Shown: piece by piece, positions 38,592 to 47,396 of the stretch
How positions within the stretch are numbered: the stretch's first letter is position 1
Layout: each line of letters begins with the position of its first letter
NCBI GenBank assembly: GCA_963714875.1
Contig: CAVQQI010000002.1
Span: 186,001-250,000, forward strand
Direction of reading: 5' to 3'
DNA length: 64,000 nt
Origin: JBAOHV01 sp963714875
GTDB lineage: Bacteria > Actinomycetota > Acidimicrobiia > Acidimicrobiales > Microtrichaceae
Translations under genes and position numbers: made by a program
Notes under the pieces: model-generated
What the model was told of the DNA's origin: nothing
Seen by the model: the letters and a program-made list of their open reading frames with translations, nothing else
The model's database searches: none

Positions 38592-39323
38592 ATGGCCACC
38601 ATCCTCATCACCGGCGCCGGATCGGGCTTCGGCCGAGCCGCTGCGATCGCGCTCGCCGGCCGCGGTCATGACGTGATCGCCACGACCGAGCGGGCCGACC
38701 AGGCCGACGCGCTGCGCGCCGACGCGCCCGAGCTGCGCGTCGAACAACTCGACATCACCACCGCCGATGTCGAGAAGGTCGATGCCTGGGACATCGACGT
38801 GCTGATCGACAACGCCGGTGCCGGCCAGTTCGGCCCCCTCGCCGAGGTACCCCAGGACATCGTCCGGCACCTGTTCGAGGTCAACGTCTTCGGCACCCTG
38901 GCGGTCACCCAACGGGTGCTCGCCGGCATGATCCCGAGGGGCTCGGGCCGGGTGATCATCGTGTCCTCGATCGCCGGCCTGATCGCCGCACCGGCGACCG
39001 GGCCGTACGCGATGACGAAGCACGCACTCGAGGCGATGGGCAAGACGATGCGGGCCGAGCTCGCCCCGCTCGGTATCGACGTCTGCCTGTTGAACCCCGG
39101 CCCGTACGACACCGGGTTCAACGATCGGATGGCCGCGTCCATGTGGACCTGGTTCGGCAAGGACAACCTGCAGGCGCCGACCACCGAGACCTTCGAGCTG
39201 GTCCAGGCGTTCGTCACCACCGACCAGCGCGACCCCGTCGAGGTCGTCGACAAGCTCGTCGAGCTGGTGGAGGCCGAGACGACCGAGGAGAACAACCTGG
39301 TGCCGCCCGACGTCCTCGGCTGA
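38592..39323 (+). CDS. SDR-family oxidoreductase
   Basis: 243 residues from ATG 38592, preceded by AAGGAGC. Classical short-chain dehydrogenase: TGAGSGFGRAAAIALAGRGH cofactor motif, LIDNAGAGQFG (NNAG equivalent), Ser in IVSSIAGL and catalytic Tyr/Lys in YAMTKHAL. The sequence NPGPYDTGFN after the active site is common in this class. Acts on an unidentified alcohol or ketone in the cytosol. Same strand as corA and the acetyltransferase but with a 67-base gap. Confidence 0.9.
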   Translation: MATILITGAGSGFGRAAAIALAGRGHDVIATTERADQADALRADAPELRVEQLDITTADVEKVDAWDIDVLIDNAGAGQFGPLAEVPQDIVRHLFEVNVFGTLAVTQRVLAGMIPRGSGRVIIVSSIAGLIAAPATGPYAMTKHALEAMGKTMRAELAPLGIDVCLLNPGPYDTGFNDRMAASMWTWFGKDNLQAPTTETFELVQAFVTTDQRDPVEVVDKLVELVEAETTEENNLVPPDVLG

Positions 39324-39372
39324 GACCCGGCCCGACATCCTCGGCATCACCGACACCCCAACCCCCAGCACC

Positions 39373-39390
39373 AGCGCCAGCGCTGGCGCT
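39373..39390. terminator. Perfect 18-base palindrome at convergent gene ends
   Basis: AGCGCCAGCGCTGGCGCT is perfectly palindromic, flanked by CC and CTGG that extend the pairing. It lies between the SDR gene (ends 39323) and the convergent small membrane protein gene (ends 39453). Likely terminator, although a dyad of this type could also bind a protein. Confidence 0.5.
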
Positions 39391-39452
39391 CTGGCCGCGT
39401 CGTGTGTCGATGCCGCGCACACGTCGGGTGGCCCGACGCCGAGGCTGGTCCG

Positions 39453-39989
39453 TCACCCCGGATGGTGGGGGCTGGACCCGCTGGACCGCCCCCGTCGGCC
39501 ACTCGCCCCGAGGCCAACACCATCACCGACAACGCGCCGGGTCCGCCGCCGAAGGAGCGCTGCGACCAGCAGCGTCGCTGCGACCACTCCCACCGCCACC
39601 ACCACGGGCATGGAACGGCCGCGTTCGACTGCAGGGTCGATGACCCGTGTCGGGTCCGCCGCGTCGACGGTGACAAGGCGCGTCGCACCCACCGGCGCGC
39701 ACCGGGAGCTCCGCTTCGTGCCCGTCGCCACCTCGAGCGTCCGGCCCTCGAGCTCGAAGCGGTACGTCGGGCCACAGACGGTGTTGCCGCCCTGGGTCGT
39801 GCGCCCCTCATCGACGATGACGGCCTCGAGCGTGACGGGCCGGGCGAACGTCGAGGAACTCACGGCCGGGTTGCGGTCGTTGAACCAGGTCGCCGCAACG
39901 ACCACGCCCAGGATCGCGAGTGCGGCGGTCAGCAACGCGAACTGAGGTCGTTGGCGCGGCCCTCCCACGCCCAGAGACGTACCTGGCAC
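39453..39989 (-). CDS. DUF3592-like two-helix membrane protein
   Basis: 178 residues. The N-terminal helix (ALLTAALAILGVVVAATW) and a second helix (SMPVVVAVGVVAATLLVAALL) flank an external beta domain of about 85 residues (VTLEAVIVDEGRTTQGGNTV ... LVTVDAADPTRVIDP). A basic RRRTRR stop-transfer follows. The layout resembles DUF3592 proteins, whose function is unknown. Divergent from the thioesterase gene. Confidence 0.72.
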   Translation of the reverse strand: MPGTSLGVGGPRQRPQFALLTAALAILGVVVAATWFNDRNPAVSSSTFARPVTLEAVIVDEGRTTQGGNTVCGPTYRFELEGRTLEVATGTKRSSRCAPVGATRLVTVDAADPTRVIDPAVERGRSMPVVVAVGVVAATLLVAALLRRRTRRVVGDGVGLGASGRRGRSSGSSPHHPG

Positions 39990-40078
39990 GGATCCAGTAT
40001 GGCCGCCGGTCAGCGCCGGGCGGGCCCCGACGCAGCGCGTCCACCCCGGCCGAGCGGCCCGTGCCAGACTCGCCGACC

Positions 40079-40546
40079 ATGGGGACCGACGACGAGCCGA
40101 CGCTGCAGATGGATGCCGCCGCGCTCGACCAGTTCATGTTCGCTGCGTTCGGCCGGCCGCTCACCTGGACCATCGAACGCGTCGACCTCGACGGTGTCCG
40201 CGTCCGCCAACCGACCGGCGACGGCGACTCGCGCCCGGGCGGCACGGTGTCGGGACCCACGCTCATGTCACTCGCCGACGGCGTCGCCTACATGGTCGTG
40301 CTGTCACGCATCGGACCCGCAGCCCTGGCCGTCACGAGCAACCTGACGATCAACTTCCTGCGTCGACCCCGCATGGTCGACCTGGTCTGCGATGCCCGGC
40401 TGCTCAAACTCGGTCGCAGCCTCGCGGTGGTCGACGTGCTGCTGTACTCCGACACCGGCGAGCCCGACGCGCTGGAGCGTCCCGTCGCACAGGCCACCGT
40501 CACCTACTCACTCGCACTGCTCGACCCACAGGGGGGACCCACATGA
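40079..40546 (+). CDS. PaaI-like hotdog thioesterase
   Basis: 155 residues from ATG 40079. Hotdog fold: PGGTVSGPTLMSLADGVAYMVVLS is the catalytic helix region of PaaI/YbgC-type acyl-CoA thioesterases (Gly-rich turn and Asp), followed by TSNLTINFLRRPRMVDLVCD and GRSLAVVDVLLYSD. It overlaps the next SDR gene (ATGA), so the two are translated together, pointing to acyl-CoA or 3-ketoacyl metabolism. Confidence 0.85.
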   Translation: MGTDDEPTLQMDAAALDQFMFAAFGRPLTWTIERVDLDGVRVRQPTGDGDSRPGGTVSGPTLMSLADGVAYMVVLSRIGPAALAVTSNLTINFLRRPRMVDLVCDARLLKLGRSLAVVDVLLYSDTGEPDALERPVAQATVTYSLALLDPQGGPT

Positions 40547-41334
40547 GCATCCTCGACAGCTTCCGCGTCGACGGGAAGGTCGCGCTGGTCACCGGCGCAG
40601 GACGCGGCATCGGCCGCGCCTCGGCGATCGCGCTCGCCGAGGGTGGGGCCGACGTCGTCATCGCCGCCCGCACCGCCGAGCAACTCGACGAGGTCGCCGG
40701 ACAGATCCGCTCGATCGGACGCCGAGCGGTGCCGGTCGCGTTCGACGTGATGGAGCTCGACCGCCTGGGCGAGCTGGTCGATGTCGCGGTCGGCGAGCTC
40801 GGCGGTCTGGACCTGCTGGTCAACAACGCCGGCGGCTCGATGCCCAAGGCGCTGTTGGACACCAGCGTGCGATCCTTCGAGCGGGCCCTGACCTTCAACG
40901 TGACCACGGCGTTCGAACTGACGAAACAGGCCGTCCCCGCCATGTTGGAGCGCGGCGGTGGCTCGGTGGTCAACATCTCCTCGGTCGCAGGGCGCATGCC
41001 GGACCGCGGGTTCGCGGCCTACGGCACGGCCAAGGCGGCACTGACGCACCTGACCAAGGAGATGGCCTGCGACCTGTCGCCGCGCATCCGGGTCAACGGC
41101 ATCGCCGTCGGGTCGGTCGCCACCTCGGCGCTCGAGATCGTGTTGACCAACGACGAGTTGCGCACCGCCATGGAACAGAACACGCCGCTCAAGCGGCTCG
41201 GCGAGCCCGAGGACATCGCAGCGGGCGTGCTGTACCTGTGCTCACCGGCGGGTTCGTACATGACGGGCAAGCTGCTCGAGATCGACGGCGGTCTCGTGTC
41301 CCAGACGCTCGGTCTGGGACTGCCGGACCTCTGA
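40543..41334 (+). CDS. FabG-like SDR oxidoreductase
   Basis: 263 residues. Classical SDR: VALVTGAGRGIGRASAIALAEG (NADP-type), VNNAGGSMPKALLD, NISSVAGRMPDRGFAAYGTAKAALTHLTKEMA with catalytic Ser, Tyr and Lys, and DLSPRIRVNGIAVGSVATSA. The C-terminus PEDIAAGVLYLCSPAGSYMTGKLLEIDGG is the usual dimer/substrate region. Likely 3-oxoacyl or hydroxysteroid-type dehydrogenase, coupled to the upstream thioesterase by a 4-base overlap. Confidence 0.92.
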   Translation: MSILDSFRVDGKVALVTGAGRGIGRASAIALAEGGADVVIAARTAEQLDEVAGQIRSIGRRAVPVAFDVMELDRLGELVDVAVGELGGLDLLVNNAGGSMPKALLDTSVRSFERALTFNVTTAFELTKQAVPAMLERGGGSVVNISSVAGRMPDRGFAAYGTAKAALTHLTKEMACDLSPRIRVNGIAVGSVATSALEIVLTNDELRTAMEQNTPLKRLGEPEDIAAGVLYLCSPAGSYMTGKLLEIDGGLVSQTLGLGLPDL

Positions 41335-41359
41335 ATCGACGCACCGTCCGGCCGCTGCG

Positions 41360-42079
41360 TCACACCTCGTCGAGCGGGCGGCGGTCATCCGCTGTCGGTT
41401 GACGTCCGATCCTCAGCGGCGACAGCTCGGCATCGACGAGCAACACCCGTTGGAGCGCGAGGGTGCCGGGAGGGCCGCTGGGACCCTCGCCCGCGGACCA
41501 CGACTCGAACGCCGACCAGACCGACCAACTCGGCACCGAGCGCAGCACGACCACTTCGTCACGTGCGCGCATCGCGGTGCGGAACAGTCCGACCAGTTCC
41601 ATCCCGAACCGACCGGCCACATCCTCGCGGTCCTCAGCCACGACATCGGCGAGTCGGCCCGCCCCATCGACCTCGGTCGTGATCAGCTCGTGGACATAGG
41701 CCACCGCCCCGGTGCCGCCCCGCGCACACCAGTGCTCGATCCCCGGCGACGCGTCATGAGCGACAAGGACCCGGTCGGTGCCGCCGGTGCGGAACGACGC
41801 GGCCTCTGCCCACCAGCGCGCCAGCATCGGATCACGATGCCCGGCCCCCACCAGCTCCACCGAGAAGTTGTGCGCCAGATCGTCCCACGAGTCGTACTCC
41901 CAGAGATTGGCCACCTGGGGCCAGCGTCCGGTGGAGCCGACGAGGGAGAACACGCCGAAACACCGCTGACGTCGCAACGGCCCGCCCTCGGGGCACCAGT
42001 TCGCCGTCATGTGGTGCTGGTAGCGGGCACGCTCGGTGCCGATGACGTCGACGAACTCATGGATGTAGACCCGAGGCAC
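41360..42079 (-). CDS. NIPSNAP-like protein with two ferredoxin-fold repeats
   Basis: 239 residues. Two related halves are visible. YIHEFVDVIGTERARYQHHM ends in WEYDSWDDLAHNF; YVHELITTEVDGAGRLADVV ends in VLRSVPSWSVWSAFE. Each has the Y-x-H-E start and the W-x-S/A-F end of dimeric alpha/beta-barrel (NIPSNAP-like) domains, so one chain likely mimics a dimer. No function assigned. It converges on the FabG-like gene with a 25-base gap. Confidence 0.65.
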   Translation of the reverse strand: MPRVYIHEFVDVIGTERARYQHHMTANWCPEGGPLRRQRCFGVFSLVGSTGRWPQVANLWEYDSWDDLAHNFSVELVGAGHRDPMLARWWAEAASFRTGGTDRVLVAHDASPGIEHWCARGGTGAVAYVHELITTEVDGAGRLADVVAEDREDVAGRFGMELVGLFRTAMRARDEVVVLRSVPSWSVWSAFESWSAGEGPSGPPGTLALQRVLLVDAELSPLRIGRQPTADDRRPLDEV

Positions 42080-42192
42080 GATCCGAGCCTACGAGGGACG
42101 CGCCCGCACACGCCCCGGCACCCGTGCCGACCGACGAGGCGGGCCGTGGCGCGAGGTTGACATCGGTTCGCGTCTCGCCCGAACGTGAGGTC

Positions 42193-43578
42193 ATGCCCCC
42201 ACGCGGCCCGCTCGCCGACGGGCCACCACCGCATCTCCTGCAGGTCACCGAACCTGCGCTGTCCGGATTCGGTCTGCGTGAGATCGCACGGATGGCCGCT
42301 GTGATGGCCGTCATCGGGGGGTACGTCGCACGGTCCGCCCTGGTCGCGGTGCTGCGACGCCGTCCGGTTCGCCCCGCCATGGCCGGCGGCGTCATCGACG
42401 GGTTCATCTCGCTGGGCCCGACCTTCGTCAAGCTCGGTCAGGTCATCGCCTCGTCGTCCGGCATCTTCCCTGCGTGGATGGCGGGCCCGGCGCGCCGCTG
42501 TCTGGACGAGGTCCCACCGTTCCCGACCGCCCTGGTGCGCGCCACCATCGAAGCCGACCTGGGCGCGCCGATCGATGAGCTGTTCGCCAGCTTCGATGAC
42601 GTCGCGGTGTCGGCCGCGTCGATCGGCCAGGTGCACGCGTGCACCCTTCACGACGGTCAGGCTGCAGTGGTGAAGGTGCAACGCCCGGGGCTGCGCGAAG
42701 CCATGACCCGTGACCTTCGGGTGTTGCACGGCGTCGCCGCGCTTGCGCACCGCACAGAGTGGGGCCGCAGCGCCAACGCGCTGGGCATGGTCGCGGACCT
42801 GAACCGGCTGACCGCCCGCGAGCTGAACCCGGTGCTCGAAGCGTGGAACCAACAGCGGTTCGGCGACCAGCTCGCAGCCTTCGGCGACAATCGACACGTC
42901 ACCGTGCCCGAGGTGTACTGGGAGCGGTGTGGGGCGCACACCATCTGCATGGAGCGGGTCCACGGCATCCCGATGGATGACTTCGACGGAATGGTTGCCC
43001 GCGGCATCGACGGGCAGTTGGTGCTGCGGCGCGGAGCGAAGGCGTGGGTCGAGGCGGTCCTGGTGCACGGGCCGTTCCACGGCGACCTGCACGCCGGGAA
43101 CATCTGGGTCCTCGACGACGGCCGGGGGTGCTTCCTCGATTTCGGGATCATGGGCGAGCTCGACGAGGAGTGGCGCCAGTTGGCACGCGACCTCTACTTC
43201 ACCTGCGTGTTCGATCGGGACTTCACCCGGGTCGCGGCCGCCTATCGCAGGGTCGGGGTGTTCCCCGACGGCGCGGGCACCGACGAGGAGATCGGCGGGC
43301 GCATCGCGATGATCCTGGGCCCGCTGCTCGATGAGGGAATGGGGTCGGTGCGTCTGGGCGACCTGATCGCATCGCTGGTGCAACTCATGAAGGACTTCGG
43401 CGGCACCCCGCCCCAGGAGCTGATGCTGGTGGCCAAGCAGCTCCTCTACATCGAGCGCTACACCGCCCGGCTGGCTCCGGACTATGCGGTGGTCACCGAC
43501 CCGTTCCTGGTGTGCAACGTCTTCCCCGACGCAGCCGCCGCCCACCTCGCGGACGGTGGGACGCCGTTCCCCGAGTGA
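42193..43578 (+). CDS. AarF/ABC1/UbiB family atypical kinase
   Basis: 461 residues from ATG 42193 (GTGAGG upstream). UbiB-type kinase-like fold: the KxGQ motif is in FVKLGQVIASSSGIFPAWM, the Ala-rich nucleotide loop and Lys in SAASIGQVHACTLHDGQAAV / VKVQRPG, and catalytic HGDLHAGNIWVLDDGRGCFL / DFGIMGELDEE. These proteins have ATPase activity linked to isoprenoid-quinone or lipid homeostasis. No C-terminal membrane helices are evident. It stands alone, divergent from the NIPSNAP-like gene. Confidence 0.92.
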   Translation: MPPRGPLADGPPPHLLQVTEPALSGFGLREIARMAAVMAVIGGYVARSALVAVLRRRPVRPAMAGGVIDGFISLGPTFVKLGQVIASSSGIFPAWMAGPARRCLDEVPPFPTALVRATIEADLGAPIDELFASFDDVAVSAASIGQVHACTLHDGQAAVVKVQRPGLREAMTRDLRVLHGVAALAHRTEWGRSANALGMVADLNRLTARELNPVLEAWNQQRFGDQLAAFGDNRHVTVPEVYWERCGAHTICMERVHGIPMDDFDGMVARGIDGQLVLRRGAKAWVEAVLVHGPFHGDLHAGNIWVLDDGRGCFLDFGIMGELDEEWRQLARDLYFTCVFDRDFTRVAAAYRRVGVFPDGAGTDEEIGGRIAMILGPLLDEGMGSVRLGDLIASLVQLMKDFGGTPPQELMLVAKQLLYIERYTARLAPDYAVVTDPFLVCNVFPDAAAAHLADGGTPFPE

Positions 43579-43680
43579 CCCGCAGCGCACCGACTGCGGA
43601 TGAGAACACGTTCTCGTTCTGTCGTAGGGTTCCGGTCGCGCTGCGCCGCCGAGACGGCGCCGAGTGACCCGCAGCGCACC
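43571..43680. repeat. Pair of 21-base direct repeats
   Basis: Identical 21-base segments occur at 43571-43591 (covering the end of the AarF gene, including its stop codon) and at 43660-43680, 18 bases before the crotonase start. Each begins CCGAGTGACC and ends GCAGCGCACC. The 68 bases between hold the operator-like palindrome and a possible -10 box. Confidence 0.7.
43602..43630 (+). promoter_or_regulatory. Operator-like palindrome and promoter of crotonase gene
   Basis: GAGAAC-AC-GTTCTC (43602-43615) is a perfect 6+6 palindrome. TAGGGT at 43625-43630 could be the -10 box, which puts the palindrome over the -35 region. The core AGAACNNGTTCT matches the site between the amidohydrolase and sulfatase genes (23535-23548), so one TetR-like regulator may control both loci. 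Confidence 0.5.
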
Positions 43681-43697
43681 AGGACCAAGGGGGACGA

Positions 43698-44519
43698 GTG
43701 GCCGAAGCAGCAGCACCCGCAGTACTGACCGAACGCCAGGGACACCTGCTGATCGTCACGCTCAACCGCCCGGAGCGGAAGAACGCGATCAATGGCGAGA
43801 TGCTCGTCCGCATGCTCGACGCGTTCACCGAGGCCGACACGAACCCCGACATCCGAGCACTCGTGCTCACCGGAGCGGGTGGGGACTTCTGCTCCGGCGC
43901 GGATCTCAAGGAGATGGCCGGCGGGCACCAGGGTGACGTCGCCCCCGGCGAGATCGACGTGCAGGCCCGATTGGCGGAGGACCCCGACCTGCCGTGGAAG
44001 GCGCTGCTGCGCTCCTGGCAGCCGGGCGTCCCGATCATCCTCGCCGCCGAGGGTGCCGCCATCGCCGGCGGCACCGAGCTGCTCGGCGCCACCGAGATCC
44101 GCGTCGCGGGCGAGTCCACCAAGTTCGGCATCTCCGAGGTGCGCTGGTCGCTGTACCCGATGGGCGGATCGGTGGTCCGCATCCCGCGCCAGATCCCCTA
44201 CACCGTCGCCTGTGACCTACTGCTGACCGGGCGCCACATCTCGGCGCAGGAGGCGCTCGACCTGGGCCTCATCGGCTACGTCGTGCCCGACGGCGAAGCG
44301 CTGGCCAAGGCCATCGAGATCGGCCAGGAGATCTGCTCCAACGGCCCGCTCGCGGTGAAGGCGATCCTGCGCACCCTGCGCGAGACCAACGGCATGCGTC
44401 AGGACGAGGCGCTCGAGCACGAGTTCACCTACGGCTGGGACGTCTTCGGCTCGAACGATGCGAAGGAAGGGCCCCGTGCGTTCAAGGAGAAGCGCACGCC
44501 CAACTTCACCGGCACCTGA
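43698..44519 (+). CDS. Enoyl-CoA hydratase/isomerase (crotonase) family
   Basis: 273 residues from GTG 43698. Crotonase fold: LIVTLNRPERKNAINGEMLV, then LVLTGAGGDFCSGADLKEMA (oxyanion and acyl-CoA loop), GVPIILAAEGAAIAGGTELL, IRVAGESTKFGISEVRWSLYPMGG and LLTGRHISAQEALDLGLIGYV. Of the two acidic residues typical of hydratases, one (Glu in GISEVRW) is visible. Likely acts on fatty or cyclic acyl-CoA. Upstream palindrome; followed by a luciferase-like gene on the same strand. Confidence 0.92.
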   Translation: MAEAAAPAVLTERQGHLLIVTLNRPERKNAINGEMLVRMLDAFTEADTNPDIRALVLTGAGGDFCSGADLKEMAGGHQGDVAPGEIDVQARLAEDPDLPWKALLRSWQPGVPIILAAEGAAIAGGTELLGATEIRVAGESTKFGISEVRWSLYPMGGSVVRIPRQIPYTVACDLLLTGRHISAQEALDLGLIGYVVPDGEALAKAIEIGQEICSNGPLAVKAILRTLRETNGMRQDEALEHEFTYGWDVFGSNDAKEGPRAFKEKRTPNFTGT

Positions 44520-44546
44520 CCACGCTCACGCCTGACCACGCTCACA
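44515..44546. repeat. 16-base tandem repeat at crotonase stop
   Basis: CCTGACCACGCTCACG is followed directly by CCTGACCACGCTCACA, then a partial CCTGACC. The first unit contains the crotonase stop codon (44517-44519). It adds 16 bases to the spacer before the luciferase-like gene. Confidence 0.7.
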
Positions 44547-44569
44547 CCTGACCCCGAGGGGGACCATCC

Positions 44570-45598
44570 ATGAAGCTCGGACTGCAACTCGGCTACTGGG
44601 GTCAGATGCCCTCGCCCGACTGGGTCGACCGCGCGGTCGTCGCCGAGGAACTCGGGTTCACCTCGGTGTGGACCGCGGAGGCGTGGGGCTCCGATGCGCT
44701 GACGCCGCTCGCGTTCCTGGCTGCACGAACCGAGCGCATCAAGTTGGGCACCGCCGTGGTGCAGCTTGCGGCACGCACCCCGACCGCGACAGCGATGTCG
44801 GCCATCACGCTCGACTACCTGTCCAACGGGCGCTTCATGCTCGGTCTCGGCGTCTCCGGCCCCCAGGTCGTCGAGGGCTGGTACGGCCGGCCGTCGGACA
44901 AGCCGCTCGCCCGCACCCGGGAGTACGTCGAGATCATCCGTCGCGTCGTCGCTCGTGAAGAGCCGCTGAACTTCCAGGGCGAGTTCCACCAGCACCCGTA
45001 CTCGGGTCCCGGCAGCGCCGGACTCGGCAAACCGCTGAAATCGATCGTGCACCCGCTGCGTCGTCACATCCCGATCTACCTGGGCGCCGAAGGGCCTCGC
45101 AACGTCACCCAGACCGCCGAGATCGCAGATGGCTGGCTGCCGCTGTACTACTCGCCGTACCGCCAGGACGTCTACGCCGACCAGCTCGCCGGCGCCGCGG
45201 ACGACTTCGAGGTCGCCGCGCTCGCTGCGTTCATCCCGACCGAGGACGACAAGCCCGAGACGATCGAGGACGCCCTGGCTGGCACTCGGGCGATGCTCGC
45301 GTTCTACATCGGCGGCATGGGGGCCAAGGGCCAGAACTACCACACCAAGCTCGCCGCCCGGATGGGACTCGGCGAGCAGGCCGAGAAGATCCAGGACCTG
45401 TTCCTCGACGGCCGCGGCGACGAGGCGGTCTACGAGGTGCCCGTCGAGTTCGCGGACGAGATCTCCCTTGTCGGAACTCGCGCCAGGATCGCCGACCGGG
45501 TAGCCGCGTGGAAGGACTCGGCGGTGACCGAGATCCTCATCCACGCCGGCAGCCCGGAGCTGCTGCGCACCGCGGCCGAGATCGTCCTGCCAGCCTGA
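44570..45598 (+). CDS. F420-type LLM-class oxidoreductase
   Basis: 342 residues, RBS GAGGGGG seven bases before ATG. Luciferase-like barrel: MKLGLQLGYWGQMPSPDWVD, ELGFTSVWTAEAWGSDALTP, AARTERIKLGTAVVQLAART, LDYLSNGRFMLGLGVSGPQV and PIYLGAEGPRNVTQTAEIAD, the pattern of coenzyme-F420-dependent oxidoreductases of actinobacteria. Probably co-transcribed with the crotonase and acting on the same catabolic intermediates. Substrate unknown. Confidence 0.9.
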   Translation: MKLGLQLGYWGQMPSPDWVDRAVVAEELGFTSVWTAEAWGSDALTPLAFLAARTERIKLGTAVVQLAARTPTATAMSAITLDYLSNGRFMLGLGVSGPQVVEGWYGRPSDKPLARTREYVEIIRRVVAREEPLNFQGEFHQHPYSGPGSAGLGKPLKSIVHPLRRHIPIYLGAEGPRNVTQTAEIADGWLPLYYSPYRQDVYADQLAGAADDFEVAALAAFIPTEDDKPETIEDALAGTRAMLAFYIGGMGAKGQNYHTKLAARMGLGEQAEKIQDLFLDGRGDEAVYEVPVEFADEISLVGTRARIADRVAAWKDSAVTEILIHAGSPELLRTAAEIVLPA

Positions 45599-45599
45599 G

Positions 45600-45615
45600 C
45601 TGACCGGCCGGTCAG
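45600..45615. terminator. Perfect 16-base palindrome between convergent genes
   Basis: CTGACCGGCCGGTCAG sits in the 13-base gap between the luciferase-like gene (ends 45598) and the amidase gene, overlapping the amidase stop codon (45612-45614). Likely a compact terminator. Confidence 0.45.
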
Positions 45616-47150
45616 ACTCCGACCGGTGATGCTCCCGCGGTCGACGAGGGAGCGACCTTCGCCCAACCGAGCTCGCGCTCGGCGAGCAACGCCACGTCGA
45701 ACAACTCGGCGTCACGATGGTGTGCTGCCAGGACCTGCATGCCCACGGGCAGTCCGTCGAGCTCACCAGCGGGGATCGACACCGCTGGATTGCCGTAGAT
45801 GTTCGAGATGATCGTCAGGCCGCCCATGGTCACCAGGTCGGGCACCTTCTCCACCACCGCATCGATCAGCCAGTTCGCCATCTTCGGGAACGCGCCGTTC
45901 GCGACCCTGAGACTGCCCATGAGGCCTCGGAACGCGAGGCGGGCCGCCGGCGAGGACTTCGCCTGGTCGAGGAACGTGTCGGTCGGGCTGCTCGTCGTGG
46001 CATCTGCGGCAAAGGCAGGACCGGGATTGGTCGCGGAGATGATGTAGTCGACCTTGTCGAACGCCTCCGCCATCGCACCGTTCGCCTCGACCCGTTGCGC
46101 CTCAGCGACTGCAGCGGTGTGGAGGTTGTACAGCGACTGCGACAAGGTCACTCCGAGGGCGATCTCATCGGTCAGATCCCCCGCACGCTCCGGCCACAGC
46201 GGGCCCAGTTCGGGCAGCAGGGTCGACAGGTTGCCCATGGCCCATTGCGCGGCCAGGTTCGGCAGCACGAGGGAGATGTCGACCTCGACCATCCCAGCGG
46301 CGGCGATCAGCTCTGACGCTCTTGCCCGCACCTGCTGTTCGACTCCGGGCTCCAGCCTCACACCGGCGATGGACGGCAGCACCGCGACGCGCTTGCCCTT
46401 CAGCTCGGTGGCGCCGAGGTTCTTCTCCCAGTTGCCGGGGTTGGGAAGCGACGAGGGGTCCCGCGAATCGATCCCGGCACACACGTCGTAGTAGCGCGCG
46501 GCGTCGCGCACCGAGCGGGACATGCAGCCGAGCACCACGGTGCCGGGCCGGAAGAAGGCGTGGGGACCACGGGAGATCCGCCCGTAGGTGCCCTTCATCC
46601 CCAGCAGACCGCAGTAGCCGGCGGGGATGCGGATCGAGCCGCCGCCGTCGCCACCGCTCGCCAGCGATACCAAGCCACCGGCCACCGCCGACGCACTGCC
46701 GCCAGAGGAACCGCCTGCCGTCCGGCCGTGCCGCCACGGGTTGTGACACACGCCGTTGAGCTTCGTCACCGAGACGTTGAGCCCGCCGAACTCCGAGGCC
46801 GTGGTCAGACCCACCGGCACTGCACCGCCGTCGCCGATGAACTTGTCGACCACGGCGCTGTTGTGGGAAGCGACGCGGTCCTTGAACAGCAACGACGCCT
46901 GCGTGTCCGGCCAGCCTTCGACCTGCTCGAGCTCCTTGATGCCGACCGGCACCCCACCGAACGGCTTGGACAGATCAGCCGTCGCCGCCGCTGCCAGGGC
47001 ACGCTCGGGGTCGAGGTGGGAGAAGCAGTTCAGGTCGCTGGCATCGATCGCGTCGAGGGTCGCCTGCAGTTCTTCCTTCGGGGAGCGTTCCCCTGCCCGG
47101 AACGCGTCGACCAGCGAACTTGCATCATCCAACCACGGTGTATCAGCCAT
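45612..47150 (-). CDS. Amidase signature family enzyme
   Basis: 512 residues from ATG 47150 (MADTPWLDD); an ATG five codons earlier is possible. Ser-cisSer-Lys hydrolase: Lys72 in PVGIKELEQ, the Gly/Ser-rich GRTAGGSSGGSASAVAGG (cis-Ser 148/149) and nucleophile Ser172 in GGGSIRIPAGYCGLLGMKGT. The C-terminal part ends GNPAVSIPAGELDGLPVGMQ and LAAHHRDAELFDVALLAERE, as usual. Hydrolyses an amide such as a small amide, carbamate or lactam. The 246-base gap to the divergent HNH gene holds only promoters and no other visible feature. Confidence 0.93.
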   Translation of the reverse strand: MADTPWLDDASSLVDAFRAGERSPKEELQATLDAIDASDLNCFSHLDPERALAAAATADLSKPFGGVPVGIKELEQVEGWPDTQASLLFKDRVASHNSAVVDKFIGDGGAVPVGLTTASEFGGLNVSVTKLNGVCHNPWRHGRTAGGSSGGSASAVAGGLVSLASGGDGGGSIRIPAGYCGLLGMKGTYGRISRGPHAFFRPGTVVLGCMSRSVRDAARYYDVCAGIDSRDPSSLPNPGNWEKNLGATELKGKRVAVLPSIAGVRLEPGVEQQVRARASELIAAAGMVEVDISLVLPNLAAQWAMGNLSTLLPELGPLWPERAGDLTDEIALGVTLSQSLYNLHTAAVAEAQRVEANGAMAEAFDKVDYIISATNPGPAFAADATTSSPTDTFLDQAKSSPAARLAFRGLMGSLRVANGAFPKMANWLIDAVVEKVPDLVTMGGLTIISNIYGNPAVSIPAGELDGLPVGMQVLAAHHRDAELFDVALLAERELGWAKVAPSSTAGASPVGV

Positions 47151-47396
47151 CGGGGAAGTCTGCACCGAAGGCTGTTCCGACCGCCATGCTGCTCTGAAGC
47201 AGCTTCAGCACGGCAACCATCGCCGCACCGCGGTCGGGTCGCCGCCACGGACCGCGCCCACCGGAGCGCAGCGGTCGGGTGGACACCACCCAGCGTGAGT
47301 GTCCTCCCGGGTTCGTACGCTGGTCGAGCGCAGCTCGACGGCCTGCTCCGAAGGCCTCCTCCCCACGACACACGTCCCCAACGAGGAGCGCCCGCC

